Shown here: in pieces, positions 40,158 through 49,074 of the stretch | How the letters are laid out: every line of letters begins with the position of its first letter | Position numbering within the stretch: position 1 is the stretch's first letter | DNA from: Sphingobacteriales bacterium | Lineage (GTDB): Bacteria > Bacteroidota > Bacteroidia > Chitinophagales > UBA2359 | Assembly (NCBI GenBank): GCA_016711295.1 | Contig: JADJTE010000005.1 | Span: forward strand, 124,001-188,000 | DNA: 64,000 nucleotides | Direction: 5' to 3' | Program-made: the position numbers and the translations under genes | The notes under the pieces: model-generated | Database searches by the model: none | Told to the model about the DNA's origin: nothing | What the model saw: only the letters and a program-made list of their open reading frames with translations

Positions 40158-40556
40158 ATGAAACTAAAACGCCGCCATAAATTTACCGCCGAAGTAGCTA
40201 CTTCGTCCCTCAACGACATCATGTTTTTTTTGTTGTTGTTTTTTCTCATTATAGCTACTGTTGCCAACCCCAACGTCATAAAAATATTGCTGCCCAAAGC
40301 CGCTACTTCGCAGGCATTCAGCAAACGACAGGTAGCTCTTACCGTAACAGCAGATAAATTATATTTTATCAACAATAAACAAATACCCTACGAACAGTTG
40401 GAAACCGAATTGTTGGCATCACTAAAAGGTATTGACGACCCTACGGTGGTGTTGCGCATAGACCAATCGCTCAACGTACAAGAATTGGTCACTGTAATGG
40501 GCATAGGCTCAAAACTGAAAATAAAAATGGTATTAGCAACCAAATCAAGTACCTAA
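40158..40556 (+). CDS. tolR: ExbD/TolR biopolymer transport protein
   Basis: The single-pass partner of TolQ/ExbB in the proton-driven motor. Read from MKLKRRHKFTAEVATSSLNDIMFFLLLFFLIIATVANP (40158); the frame from 40020 is upstream noise. The membrane helix carries the essential Asp (SLNDIMF). The periplasmic domain (VALTVTADKLYFINNKQIPYEQLETEL..VLRIDQSLNVQELVTVMGIGSKLKI) matches the family. The length of 133 residues is normal. It is 4.2 kb from tolQ because of the inserted genes, and 160 bp before the TonB-like gene. Confidence 0.92.
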   Translation: MKLKRRHKFTAEVATSSLNDIMFFLLLFFLIIATVANPNVIKILLPKAATSQAFSKRQVALTVTADKLYFINNKQIPYEQLETELLASLKGIDDPTVVLRIDQSLNVQELVTVMGIGSKLKIKMVLATKSST

Positions 40557-40718
40557 ATCGCGCATTGTTTGAATGCTTGAACGAGCAAGAACAAACCCGT
40601 TCAGCAAAGCACCCAGACAAAGGCATAGGATAAAAAATAACGCTATTCTTTTCACCTTTCAAAACCCACCCCGCCGATAGCCCCTCCGAATATGCAGGGG
40701 CAAGGGGTACTACTCAAA

Positions 40719-41615
40719 ATGCCCGACTTCACAGACCAAGACCACAGCGAAATATCCAAAGAAGGGCTTGTCGGAACGATATTGTTCCATGCCTTGCTGC
40801 TGCTGCTATTTTTGCTGATCGGCTTACAATCTAATTGGACCCAACCGCAAGAAGGTGGTATCATGCTCAATTTTGGCACCGACGAAGCAGGTTGGGGCGA
40901 CGTGCAACCGATGAGCGATGCCTCCGACCAATCGCTTACAACCGACATCGTGTCGCCCGCGCCCGAAAGTAGCCCACCTCCCGCCCCCGCTACCCAGCCA
41001 CAGCCCTCGGACAAACAATCGGTGCTGACGGGCAACGACGACGAAGCCCCCGCTATGACCAAAGACGACAAGAAAAAAGATACCCGCAAAGACACGCCAA
41101 AAGACAGCAAAAATACGAATGCGAATAATAAAGACAATGGCAAAAACACAAATAGCCCCAGCAATGCCCAAACACCCGCCAGCAAACCCGCCATCGACCC
41201 CAACTCGCTGTTTAAAGGCAGCCAAGGCAATAATGCCACCTCGCAGGGCAATACGCCAGGTGCCACAGGCGACGAAGGGCACCGCATGGGAGGAGCAGAT
41301 ATTAGCAATAATACGGGCGGAAACGGCGGCAATAGTTCGGGCGGAGTGGCTGCCAACGTGCCGGGCAGAAAATTGTTGAGCGTGCCGCCCATTAGCGATA
41401 GCTCGCAGGATATAGGCACGGTAGTTATCAAAATAAAGGTGAATAGGCAAGGCGATGTGATAGAAGCAAAATATACCTCGCAAGGTTCTACTACTACCAG
41501 CTCGACCTTGACCTCGAAAGCCGCTTCCGCCGCCAAAAAAGCCAAATTCAACGCCGAACTTAATGCCCCCGAAGTTCAGAACGGTACGATGACTTTCCGA
41601 TTTAAGGTGAAGTGA
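40719..41615 (+). CDS. TonB/TolA-like energy transducer
   Basis: It links the inner-membrane motor to outer-membrane receptors or envelope integrity. Start at MPDFTDQDHSEISKEGL (40719), or 9 codons earlier at 40692. One membrane helix follows (GTILFHALLLLLFLLIGLQ). A long Pro/Lys/Asn/Gly-rich periplasmic spacer (about residues 75-210) follows, then a C-terminal TonB-like domain (GTVVIKIKVNRQGDVIEAKYTSQGSTT..AKFNAE..QNGTMTFRFKVK). The C-terminus resembles Bacteroidota TonB-family transducers more than proteobacterial TolA. It is last in the tolQ-tolR group and ends before a strong terminator. Confidence 0.88.
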   Translation: MPDFTDQDHSEISKEGLVGTILFHALLLLLFLLIGLQSNWTQPQEGGIMLNFGTDEAGWGDVQPMSDASDQSLTTDIVSPAPESSPPPAPATQPQPSDKQSVLTGNDDEAPAMTKDDKKKDTRKDTPKDSKNTNANNKDNGKNTNSPSNAQTPASKPAIDPNSLFKGSQGNNATSQGNTPGATGDEGHRMGGADISNNTGGNGGNSSGGVAANVPGRKLLSVPPISDSSQDIGTVVIKIKVNRQGDVIEAKYTSQGSTTTSSTLTSKAASAAKKAKFNAELNAPEVQNGTMTFRFKVK

Positions 41616-41657
41616 TACGCCCGAATATCGAGATTGGGCGATGCTATACATCGAAAT

Positions 41658-41699
41658 AAAACCGCGCCATACTCCAAACTCGGATTACGGCGCGGTTTT
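41658..41699. terminator. Bidirectional terminator
   Basis: The stem AAACCGCGCC (41659-41668) with GGCGCGGTTT (41689-41698) is flanked by A on one side and T on the other, between the convergent TonB-like and GbsR genes. Confidence 0.85.
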
Positions 41700-41756
41700 G
41701 TCGAATAGGGTAGGGAGGGAAACCTATGGCAGCTGCAAGCATAGGCAGAATAGTTT

Positions 41757-42254
41757 TTATTGCATCATGCGCATAAATGTACTGAGAAACAAATTGCGCT
41801 CGGCTTTTGACATTTTATCTAATAATTTTTCGGCTACATTGGCTAAATCGCGTAGGTCATTGACCGTTTTTTGAATCGTTCGGATTCCTCACAATCGCCC
41901 TCTACTTGTGAAATGCTCGAAAGAATTTCAGAAATGGGTTCGAGTTCGCGCTTTTGCGGTTAGCGATAATCAAGCGAGCGCTTTCCAGATGTCTTGCTCG
42001 GCATAAAAATACTCGCGTCGGTCGCCCGCCTTATGTTCTTTCATTACCAAGCCCCAATCCATCAGTGCCCGCAGATTCATGTTTGCATTGCCACGCGATA
42101 TATTGAGTTCTTGCATAATGGCATCGGCACTCAATGGGTATGCCGATACGAGCAACAAGGCATGTACTTGTGCCATAGTCCGATTGATGCCCCAAGTAGA
42201 GCCTAATGCGCCCCAGGCTTGGATAAATTTATTTTTACCTTCTTCGAGCGTCAT
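41757..42254 (-). CDS. GbsR/MarR family transcriptional regulator (two frameshifts)
   Basis: A winged-helix DNA-binding regulator. Start at MTLEEGKNKFIQAWGALGSTWGINRTMAQVHALLLV (42254); the frame continues upstream to 42362 without need. The DNA-binding part is LSADAIMQELNISRGNANMNLRALMDWGLVMKEHKAGDRREYFYAEQDIWK. The frame breaks near 41970 and again at the T run 41867-41872. Correcting both restores KRELEPISEILSSISQVEGDCEESERFKKTVNDLRDLA and the C-terminal LLDKMSKAERNLFLSTFMRMMQ, the helical dimerisation part of the family. Rejoined length is about 167 residues. Target genes unknown; the divergent neighbour is a lipoprotein. Confidence 0.85.
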
Positions 42255-42449
42255 AACAACTGCGTAGTATAGAGAGAAAATTTTTGGGGATAAAAACAGC
42301 GCGATAGAACTGCCTACCGACCTAAATACATTTATTGCGGCATATTTGTTTAGAATCGCCACTGCAAAGTTACAAAACTTTCAATAATTTCTGAATTTTC
42401 AGTAAATTAATTGTTTGGGCTTTATCAAATACTGTCGCACTTTCTGCCC

Positions 42450-43001
42450 TTAGCGGCGGGCAATGATTTCGGCACGTATGTCTAATTGGCTGGCATTCAT
42501 ACCACGCACTTTTTGCCGGCTGCTGATGGTATATTGTCGGGCGGGTGTATAGTGTAATACTTCCGACAATTCGTACAAGGGATTTTTGACGCGGTTGTCT
42601 ATGGCAATATGGCTTATGCTTTGCGTTGAGCGCAGTTGGTCGATACGAAGGCTTTGCGTGCGCAACTTGGGATTTAGGGCGGTATAGCTGATGCGCAAAG
42701 TATCGGCAAGCCAAATGCTATCGATTTGGTAGCTATCGCGAAAAGCGGGTTTGTTGATGTCTGATGCGGTAAATATCGATAACTCGCTTGCCCAATCTGT
42801 GAGTTGGCTTGTTTGTAGCTCTGTTTGGTCGTTGAGTGTTACGGATTTTTGCACCGTCGTGCCTTTGAGTTGTGCTATTTCGCGTTCAAAAAAGCCAATT
42901 AGGTCGAAATATCGGCGTTCAGCAGTCGTTTTTTGTGGCAATATGTCCGTACATGCCACACATAACAACAAATATATTGCCCAACAATAGCGATAAAACA
43001 T
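42450..43001 (-). CDS. Lipoprotein of unknown function
   Basis: 183 residues. The signal peptide MFYRYCWAIYLLLCVAC ends in a lipobox (LCVAC). The mature part (TAERRYFDLIGFFEREIAQLKG..SVTLNDQTELQTSQLTDWASEL..) is helical at first, then beta-rich (DSIWLADTLRISYTA; SLRIDQLRSTQSISHIAIDNRVKNPLYEL; RQYTISSRQKVRGM). The FFEREIxxL start recurs, as I recall, in uncharacterised Bacteroidota lipoproteins. It is transcribed ahead of the GbsR-type regulator on the same strand, about 195 bp upstream of it. Role unknown. Confidence 0.8.
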   Translation of the reverse strand: MFYRYCWAIYLLLCVACTDILPQKTTAERRYFDLIGFFEREIAQLKGTTVQKSVTLNDQTELQTSQLTDWASELSIFTASDINKPAFRDSYQIDSIWLADTLRISYTALNPKLRTQSLRIDQLRSTQSISHIAIDNRVKNPLYELSEVLHYTPARQYTISSRQKVRGMNASQLDIRAEIIARR

Positions 43002-43045
43002 AGCAGTATGTATATTTTTTTATCAGATAAGCCCGTATCGGTCAA

Positions 43046-43086
43046 ATAAAAAACAACCGCTCTCCGATAAGTACAGAGAGCGGTTG
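43046..43086 (-). terminator. Terminator after the SRP RNA
   Basis: On the minus strand the perfect 11-bp stem CAACCGCTCTC/GAGAGCGGTTG (43054-43064 with 43076-43086) is followed by TTTTTTATTT. It lies 20 bp past the SRP RNA 3' end and before the lipoprotein gene. Confidence 0.9.
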
Positions 43087-43105
43087 CTATGACAAGAAAA
43101 AAAGT

Positions 43106-43199
43106 GGCGAGCTACTTGCATCACGCCGCTACAACCATCTACCTTTGCTGCCTTCCGACCCTGGAGGATTCGACAGGAGCTGGCTGTGCAAGACTCGCC
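43106..43199 (-). ncRNA. ffs: Small signal recognition particle RNA (4.5S)
   Basis: The RNA scaffold that binds Ffh for co-translational membrane targeting. On the minus strand the conserved apical domain reads CCAGGGTCGGAAGGCAGCAA, with the GGAA tetraloop and the asymmetric loop. The ends close as a helix: GGCGAG..TTGCA at the 5' side pairs with TGCAA..CTCGCC at the 3' side. A consensus promoter is placed exactly upstream and a T run (43097-43104) follows. About 94 nt, the short bacterial form without the Alu domain. Confidence 0.95.
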
Positions 43200-43203
43200 G
43201 CTG

Positions 43204-43234
43204 CAAAGGTACGACAACTTTTTGAATTGCCAAA
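43204..43234 (-). promoter_or_regulatory. Promoter of the SRP RNA
   Basis: On the minus strand: TTTG (43231-43234), a 19-bp spacer, TACCTTTG (43204-43211). The expected start of transcription falls at about 43199, where the RNA's closing helix begins. Confidence 0.8.
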
Positions 43235-43252
43235 CATTTGCCAAACTTTTTT

Positions 43253-44836
43253 TTATTCTTTTCCACCGTATAGTTCATCTTGCCATTTTTGCAGCTCGTC
43301 CCATTTGCCATCGGCAGCTAACTCGGCTTGCCTTGCCCAAGTGCTTGGGTTGTGTATTTGGAAACGTGCGCCTGCGCGGTCTAAGATGCCTTGCAAGGTG
43401 TTTAGGTCGGTTTGCGCCAATTGTCGGAAAGTATAGATGCCGTCGGCGTTGAGCAATTCGGCAATTTTAGGACCTATACCTTCCATTTTTGTCAAATCAT
43501 CGGGCACTATTGGTGCGGCGGTGGCGGTCACTTCCACGCCTCCGTCTAAGATGTCTTGCCATTTTTGCAGTTCGTCCCATTTGCCGTCGGCAGCTAACTC
43601 GGCTTGCCTTGCCCAAGTGCTTGGGTTGTGTATTTGGAAACGTGCGCCTGCGCGGTCTAAGATGCCTTGCAAGGTGTTTAGGTCGGTTTGCGCCAAGTGT
43701 CGGAAAGTATAGATGCCGTCGGCGTTGAGCAATTCGGCAATTTTAGGACCTATACCTTCCATTTTTGTCAAATCATCGGGCACTATTGGTGCGGCGGCGG
43801 TCACTTCCACGCCTCCGTCTAAGATGTCTTGCCATTTTTGCAGTTCGTCCCATTTGCCGTCGGCAGCTAACTCGGCTTGCCTTGCCCAAGTGCTTGGGTT
43901 GTGTATTTGGAAACGTGCGCCTGCGCGGTCTAAGATGCCTTGCAAGGTGTTTAGGTCGGTTTGTGCCAATTGTCGGAAGGTATAGATGCCGTCGGCGTTG
44001 AGCAATTCGGCAATCTTAGGACCTATGCCTTCTATTTTAACCAAATCATCGGGCACTATTGGTGCTACAAGGGGCAATGCTATAGGCACTTCCTTGATAA
44101 TTTCTTTGATAACTTCGACCTCTTTAATTACCTCAACGGGTACTTCTTTAATCACCTCAACTTCTTTGATAACTTCTACCTCTTTAATCACTTCAACTTC
44201 CTTGATAACTTCGACCTCTTTAATCACCTCAACTTCCTTGGGTTTTTGTTGCAACTCGTTTTGGACGGCGACAAATTGATTATTGAGGGTATCAAATTTG
44301 CCCGTCCACGACAAAATGGCAGCATCGTTATTGGCTTTGGCAGCTAATCCATCAGCCTCCAACTTGGCATATTTGCTTTCCCATTCTCCGATGCGCAGCA
44401 GTAGTGCTTTGTTATCGGCTTCGATTTTTGCATATTTGCTTTCCCATTCTCCGATGCGCAGCAATAGTGCTTTGTTATCGCCTTCGATTTTTGCATATTT
44501 GCTTTCCCATTCTCCGATGCGCAGCAATAGTGCTTTGTTATCGCCTTCGATTTTTGCATATTTGCTTTCCCATTCTCCGATGCGCAGCAATAGTGCTTTG
44601 TTATCGCCTTCGAGGGTATTAATTGTACTTTTCAACGATAGGTGGTCATCGTTTAGTGATTGGTAGCGCGTTTTATAACCGTCTATATCGGTCAGGACTG
44701 CGCTGTATTTGCCGTTCAGTTCGTCGTATTGGGTATCGCGTTGTCGCATGCGCTCGTTGGCGCAGGCGCGGGTAGCCAGCCACGATAAGAGGGCTGAACC
44801 GAGCATTAATAGTAATGGCAACCAAATGCACATCAT
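43253..44836 (-). CDS. Membrane-anchored protein with coiled-coil repeats and three helix-hairpin-helix domains
   Basis: 527 residues made almost wholly of internal repeats. An N-terminal membrane helix (WLPLLLMLGSALLSWLA) leads into a coiled coil with four near-identical 21-residue units (GDNKALLLRIGEWESKYAKI, residues 77-160). Next is a Lys/Glu/Val spacer of repeated KEVEVI (199-252), then three copies of an about 80-residue domain (263-342, 354-433, 446-525). Each opens with an HhH motif (DDLxKxEGIGPKIAELLNADGIYTF) and ends RFQIHNPSTWARQAELAADGKWDELQKWQD. Single-copy relatives are common in Bacteroidota; triplication is unusual. The gene is followed by the SRP RNA and preceded by an OmpA-family gene. 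Function unknown; the HhH may bind nucleic acid or protein. Confidence 0.85.
   Translation of the reverse strand: MMCIWLPLLLMLGSALLSWLATRACANERMRQRDTQYDELNGKYSAVLTDIDGYKTRYQSLNDDHLSLKSTINTLEGDNKALLLRIGEWESKYAKIEGDNKALLLRIGEWESKYAKIEGDNKALLLRIGEWESKYAKIEADNKALLLRIGEWESKYAKLEADGLAAKANNDAAILSWTGKFDTLNNQFVAVQNELQQKPKEVEVIKEVEVIKEVEVIKEVEVIKEVEVIKEVPVEVIKEVEVIKEIIKEVPIALPLVAPIVPDDLVKIEGIGPKIAELLNADGIYTFRQLAQTDLNTLQGILDRAGARFQIHNPSTWARQAELAADGKWDELQKWQDILDGGVEVTAAAPIVPDDLTKMEGIGPKIAELLNADGIYTFRHLAQTDLNTLQGILDRAGARFQIHNPSTWARQAELAADGKWDELQKWQDILDGGVEVTATAAPIVPDDLTKMEGIGPKIAELLNADGIYTFRQLAQTDLNTLQGILDRAGARFQIHNPSTWARQAELAADGKWDELQKWQDELYGGKE
43262..44053 (-). repeat. Three near-identical HhH-coding tandem repeats of about 275 bp
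   Basis: The copies lie at about 43811-44053, 43535-43780 and 43262-43504. Their DNA is almost identical, differing at scattered positions, so the duplication is recent or kept uniform by recombination. Confidence 0.9.
44081..44242 (-). repeat. Short-period repeat encoding KEVEVI units
   Basis: An 18-bp period, roughly ACTTCAACTTCTTTAATC and close variants on the plus strand, codes for alternating Lys-Glu-Val-Glu-Val-Ile. This probably forms a rigid charged spacer between the coil and the HhH domains. Confidence 0.8.
44357..44608 (-). repeat. Four tandem 63-bp repeats in the coiled coil
   Basis: Four copies of a 63-bp unit, nearly identical, each coding for 21 residues (three heptads) of coiled coil, so that copy-number change would keep the heptad register. 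Confidence 0.9.
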
Positions 44837-44932
44837 GGTATGAATGTTGTTTTAATAAGCGTTAGATAATAAATAATGTAGCCTATCAATTTTTAATTGA
44901 TGTGGCGATAAATCCTTGATTTAGGGGCAAGG

Positions 44933-45847
44933 TTATTTTAAGGTTACTTCTACGCGCCGGTTTTTGTCGCGTCCTTCAACGGTATTATTAGGTGCAATGG
45001 GTTTGTCGGGACCAAAGCCATTCGAGGTCATGCGTTGCGCGCCGATATTTCCGTTTTTGCTTAGGTAGTTAGTAGCGAATGCGGCTCGTTCTTTCGACAG
45101 TGTGACGTTGGCATTGCGTTTGCCTACATTGTCAGTATGTCCTGTTATGTCTAAACTGCTGGCGGGCACGTGGTCGAGGTAATAGATGAGGTCGGCAAAA
45201 TCGGCACGTTGTTTTTCGCTCAAATCGATTTCGTTTTTGCTAGTTTCGAAATAGAGTGTGATGGGTTTGCCCAATAGTCGTTGTTTGATGTCGGGCAGGC
45301 GCGTGTCGTTTTTGGGGCTTTCGTTAAATGCTACATCGATACCTTTATATAAGGTGTCGTTGAAAAACCATGCTGCGTCGGGTAGCAATTTGGCATCGGT
45401 GCTAATTTGCGCTGCGGGTACGCCTAATGTCACCAATAGATTTTTGATGTCGTTTGCGCGGGCAAGCCCTAAGTTGGGCAAGATGCTGTTATTTTTTTCG
45501 TCTGCCCGATAATAGCCCGTTACGTTGATAGTTCGATTGGGGTGAGCTTTCAGGTAGGTGGCGGTGGTGTTTAGGTCGCCATTCAGGTCGCCGGATAAAG
45601 GGGTGGCGTGGGCAGCATTAGACAGGGAATAGCGCAGGTGCTGGTCGGCAGATACCGATAAATCACCGTCTTTAAATGTCCATGCGCCTAAATTCGGGCG
45701 TTTGGCTTGCGGCTCATTGCTAACGGCAGCTACAGCTGTATGGGTAGCTGCTTGGGTATTACAGTTGCACAAATATTTATTGCACAGCCATAGCCCCAAT
45801 AATATCCATACCAACAATAGCAATAGCCAAAGGATAGATTTGCTCAT
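44933..45847 (-). CDS. OmpA-family protein with two OmpA-like domains
   Basis: 304 residues. One N-terminal membrane helix (ILWLLLLLVWILLGLWLC) is followed by a linker and a degenerate OmpA-like domain (residues about 85-145: NTTATYLKAHPNRTINVTGYYRADEKN..LGLARANDIKNLLVTLGV). The canonical one follows (about 195-304: ITLYFETSKNEIDLSEKQRADFADLIYYLDHVPASSLDITGHTDNVGKRNANVTLSKERA..GFGPDKPIAPNNTVEGRDKNRRVEV), which normally grips peptidoglycan. The inner-membrane anchor rather than a barrel makes it a MotB- or TssL-like stator geometry. It lies directly upstream of the HhH repeat protein on the same strand (gap 96 bp), so they probably work together. Confidence 0.87.
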   Translation of the reverse strand: MSKSILWLLLLLVWILLGLWLCNKYLCNCNTQAATHTAVAAVSNEPQAKRPNLGAWTFKDGDLSVSADQHLRYSLSNAAHATPLSGDLNGDLNTTATYLKAHPNRTINVTGYYRADEKNNSILPNLGLARANDIKNLLVTLGVPAAQISTDAKLLPDAAWFFNDTLYKGIDVAFNESPKNDTRLPDIKQRLLGKPITLYFETSKNEIDLSEKQRADFADLIYYLDHVPASSLDITGHTDNVGKRNANVTLSKERAAFATNYLSKNGNIGAQRMTSNGFGPDKPIAPNNTVEGRDKNRRVEVTLK

Positions 45848-46580
45848 AAGTATAATATAAAAGATGTTAGATTAATATGTCTGTTTTTTTATCATAAATT
45901 ACTGATAATCAATTAATTGTGTTGTTTTATGCAATATTGAAAATCAATTAGTTACGTTAAATGATGAAGTTATATTTGCTTGTTATGCGTACACGTATTA
46001 AGACTTGGTGTAGTGCTGAAAGTGACGTTAAAATGATTTTTTTGTGTTGTATTATTTACTCATGTTACGCAGCATAGCTTAAAATGCTGTTTAAACGACC
46101 TTTAAACGAGGCATTTTTATAGCATAAAAAAGGCAATTTTATCTCAAAAATCGTTGTGGCGGGTCTAAGGGGCGTTTTTGGCAGGTAAAAACCGATTGAC
46201 GGAAAGATGCCTCTGCGTAACATCAGTTATTAAACCTACATCTTTTTCTAATTCAGCTTCGGAAATAATTTGGCTCTTAACCCAAAATGTTAGGTGTATG
46301 TATCATTTTGGTGTGTGCCGCATAGCCAGAGTTAGGCATTTGTAGGCAAGATTGGCACCTTGTTATTTGTTCGGACAACTACAGATGGTGTGGATATTGG
46401 CTTGATTTTTCGTTCTGTAGCCAAAATAAATTCGGGTTGCTATTATTTTCGGGCATTTATCCCTACTTTTGCCTTTCTATTTTATCCCTATTTCTTTGGA
46501 GCATAAAAGTAGGTAATATTTTTCTGTTTTTGTGGAAAGAATGTTTTTTTGTTCACACACACTTTTTTCTTTCGTATTGT
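45848..46580. promoter_or_regulatory. Intergenic region with probable POT transporter promoter
   Basis: No gene or RNA recognised in 730 bp. TTG (46437-46439) and TACTTTTG (46464-46471), 24 bp apart, may be the promoter of the transporter gene that starts at 46581. Confidence 0.45.
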
Positions 46581-48106
46581 ATGGATTCTACACATCAGAA
46601 CAATACTATGCCTGCGGGCATACCCTATATCGTAGGCAACGAAGCTGCCGAGCGGTTTAGCTTTTATGGCATGAAAGCTATCTTGACTACCTTTCTGGTC
46701 AGTCAATTTTTTAACCCTACGGCAGACCCCGCCCTGCAACAAACCGCCGAAGCCCAAGCCAACGAACAAACGCATTTCTTTTTATCGATGGCCTATTTGA
46801 TGCCTTTGCTGGGTGGCTATTTGGCAGACCGCTATTGGGGCAAATATACAACTATATTATATGTTTCGCTTATTTATTGCGCGGGTCATGCTTGTTTGGC
46901 TTTATTCGACGATAATTTGGGCGGATTTACCTTTGGTTTGCTCCTCATTGCCATTGGCGCGGGAGGTATCAAGCCCTGTGTATCGGCAAACGTAGGCGAC
47001 CAATTTGACGAACACAATAAGCATTTAATACCCAAAGCATTCAGTATTTTTTACTGGAGCATCAATGTAGGTGCTTTCTTTTCACAACTCATCATACCCG
47101 CTATTTATGGGGGTAAATCCGAGAACGCATCCTTGGCATTTGGCATTCCGGGCATTTTGATGGGTTTGGCAACTATCATATTTTTTTGGGGGCGCAACAA
47201 ATACCGCCACCTGCCGCCTACGGGAGCTAATCCCGAAAATTTTCTGGCGGTTAGTGCTTATGCTTTCAGACACCGCAACGATGCCCACCAAGGCGATAGT
47301 TTTTTGATGTCGCAAAAAATCGCTTTTCTGCGGCTGCCGTAGATGGTGTGAAATCGGTCTGGAAAGTATTGGCAGTTTTTGCCTTTATTCCTATATTTTG
47401 GGCACTATACGACCAAAATGGCTCTGAATGGGTCTTGCAAGCTCAGAAATTGAATTTGACCATTCCGCTACTTAATACTACCATATTGGCAGAGCAAGTA
47501 CAAGCCATCAATGCCGTTTTTATCCTCATTTTTACGCCCTTGTTTGGGTTTTGGCTCTACCCAATGCTCGAAAAACGCGGATTTGCCCCTACTGCCGTGC
47601 GTAAGATGGCAGTAGGGATGCTGCTCCTCTTAGTAGCTTTTTTAATAATCGCTTGGCTGCAAGTACAAATAGATGCAGGGCAACAACCCAATATTATTTG
47701 GCAAATGCTGGCATATATTGTCTTGACCGCGGGCGAAGTGATGGTTTCTATAACGGGCTTGGGTATGCCTATTCGCAAGCACCGCCCTCAATGAAAAAGC
47801 ACACTCATGTCGTTTTGGCTGCTTACGATAGCGACAGGTAACTTTTTGGTCTCCAAAATTAACAATAATATTGAGCATGGCGGCGTTCTAAAAACGATGC
47901 TATCTGGTGCCAACTATTATTGGTTCTATATCGTACTATTATTAGTCAATACGCTTTTATTTATATGGTTGCTATCGCAGCAGCGCAAGGATTCCGAAAT
48001 ACGCCCCATCGAATGGCTATTTGCGGGTTTATTTTGCATCGTCTTAGTGGTCGTAGTGGCCAATTTATCCGTAGATTTAGTCAAAACAGCACTTGCCTTT
48101 CTATAA
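46581..48106 (+). CDS. Proton-dependent oligopeptide transporter, POT/PTR family (frameshifts)
   Basis: An inner-membrane proton-coupled di/tripeptide importer of the major facilitator superfamily. Start at MDSTHQNNTMPAGIPYIVGNEAAERFSFYGMKAILTTFL (46581), the family ExxERFxYYG-type motif in helix 1. Then come MPLLGGYLADRYWGKY, GAGGIKPCVSANVGDQF and INVGAFFSQL. The frame breaks at the A run 47314-47319 (one more A restores NRFSAAAVDGVKSVWKV), then WALYDQNGSEWVLQA. It breaks again near 47765-47795; correction gives EYAYSQAPPSMKS, a POT landmark. The last helices end DLVKTALAFL. Rejoined length is about 508 residues, as usual. Confidence 0.92.
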
Positions 48107-49074
48107 ATGAAGCACGGCTAATAATATGGTTTGTAACTATTTAGGCGGTGTACTTCTTTGCTCTGATTTATGTTTGTAGGTCGCATTTGTTCCCACAGAT
48201 CTAATGTTAGATGCCATACCTACGGCATTTTAAGAATCGTACTTGCTATATGCTACCAATATAACATGCCTACGGCATTTTAAGAAGTGATTAAGGTGTA
48301 ATCTCTGCAACGCTCAAATTTAAGGTTAAATTTTCGATTTCTTACTTTTGCAGGAAATCTAATGAATAGCCTAATGGCGAAGTTGCCTAAATAGTTACTA
48401 TGGTTTTTAAATTTCGGGAACAAATTTTGCTAAATGCTGCTTTGTAGTAAGGGCACAAGCGAGATGTCCAAGTTATTTTTTTTACTCAAAATTAGAAACC
48501 ACTAATAGAAAGACCCAGTAATTTACGGTATTAAAATTTAATAATTCGTATTCTACTAATAGCAAGCGGGTTATAAAATTGTAAATTTTTTATTACAATT
48601 TTATCAATAAAATCAAATCGTTCATTTTCAGCGTGTTATATAGCGTAAATTATTTAAATCGGAAATTGCTGAGAAAGACCGTTTTCTAAGCCCCTTCGGG
48701 GCGACCTCATAGTAGAAAATAAAGGCGGATAGCAACAAAAGCCCCGTAGGGGCGATATCCTAATGGTCTGTGTTATAGATTGTAGCAAGGGCGCGAGTAA
48801 TATGCTCCCGTTACTTTTTCTACTCAGAATTAAAAAATCAAACCACTAATAACACCTACACATCTAAGCTAAGAGCCGCTGACATTATGAATACAGAAGC
48901 AATGGCATTTATATTATTATACCAACACAATATACCGTCAGCACGGTAGGGGGGCTAATTTTGTCCTTAAAATATCCTGCTTGCTAAACTTTTTGAGGCA
49001 AGCATAGTCTAATTTGCTAAATATTGCACGAAATTTGCTGTAGTTGAACAGAGGTTATCAAACACGCCTACATT
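48107..49074. repeat. Gene-free region rich in short dispersed repeats
   Basis: There is no supported gene in 970 bp. It contains GTAACTATTTAGGCGG (48133-48148) with GTTTGTAGGTCGCATTT (48172-48188), related to sequence near 60.7-61.1 kb; an inverted copy GCCTAAATAGTTAC near 48385-48398; two palindromes ending CTACGGCATTTT (48211-48231 and 48266-48281), also seen before 17.2 kb; and two GC-rich palindromes, GCCCCTTCGGGGC (48690) and GCCCCGTAGGGGC (48741). A degenerate direct repeat spans about 48446-48510 and 48784-48850. A 7-bp hairpin (TGCTTGC/GCAAGCA) lies near 48978-49003. Confidence 0.65.
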
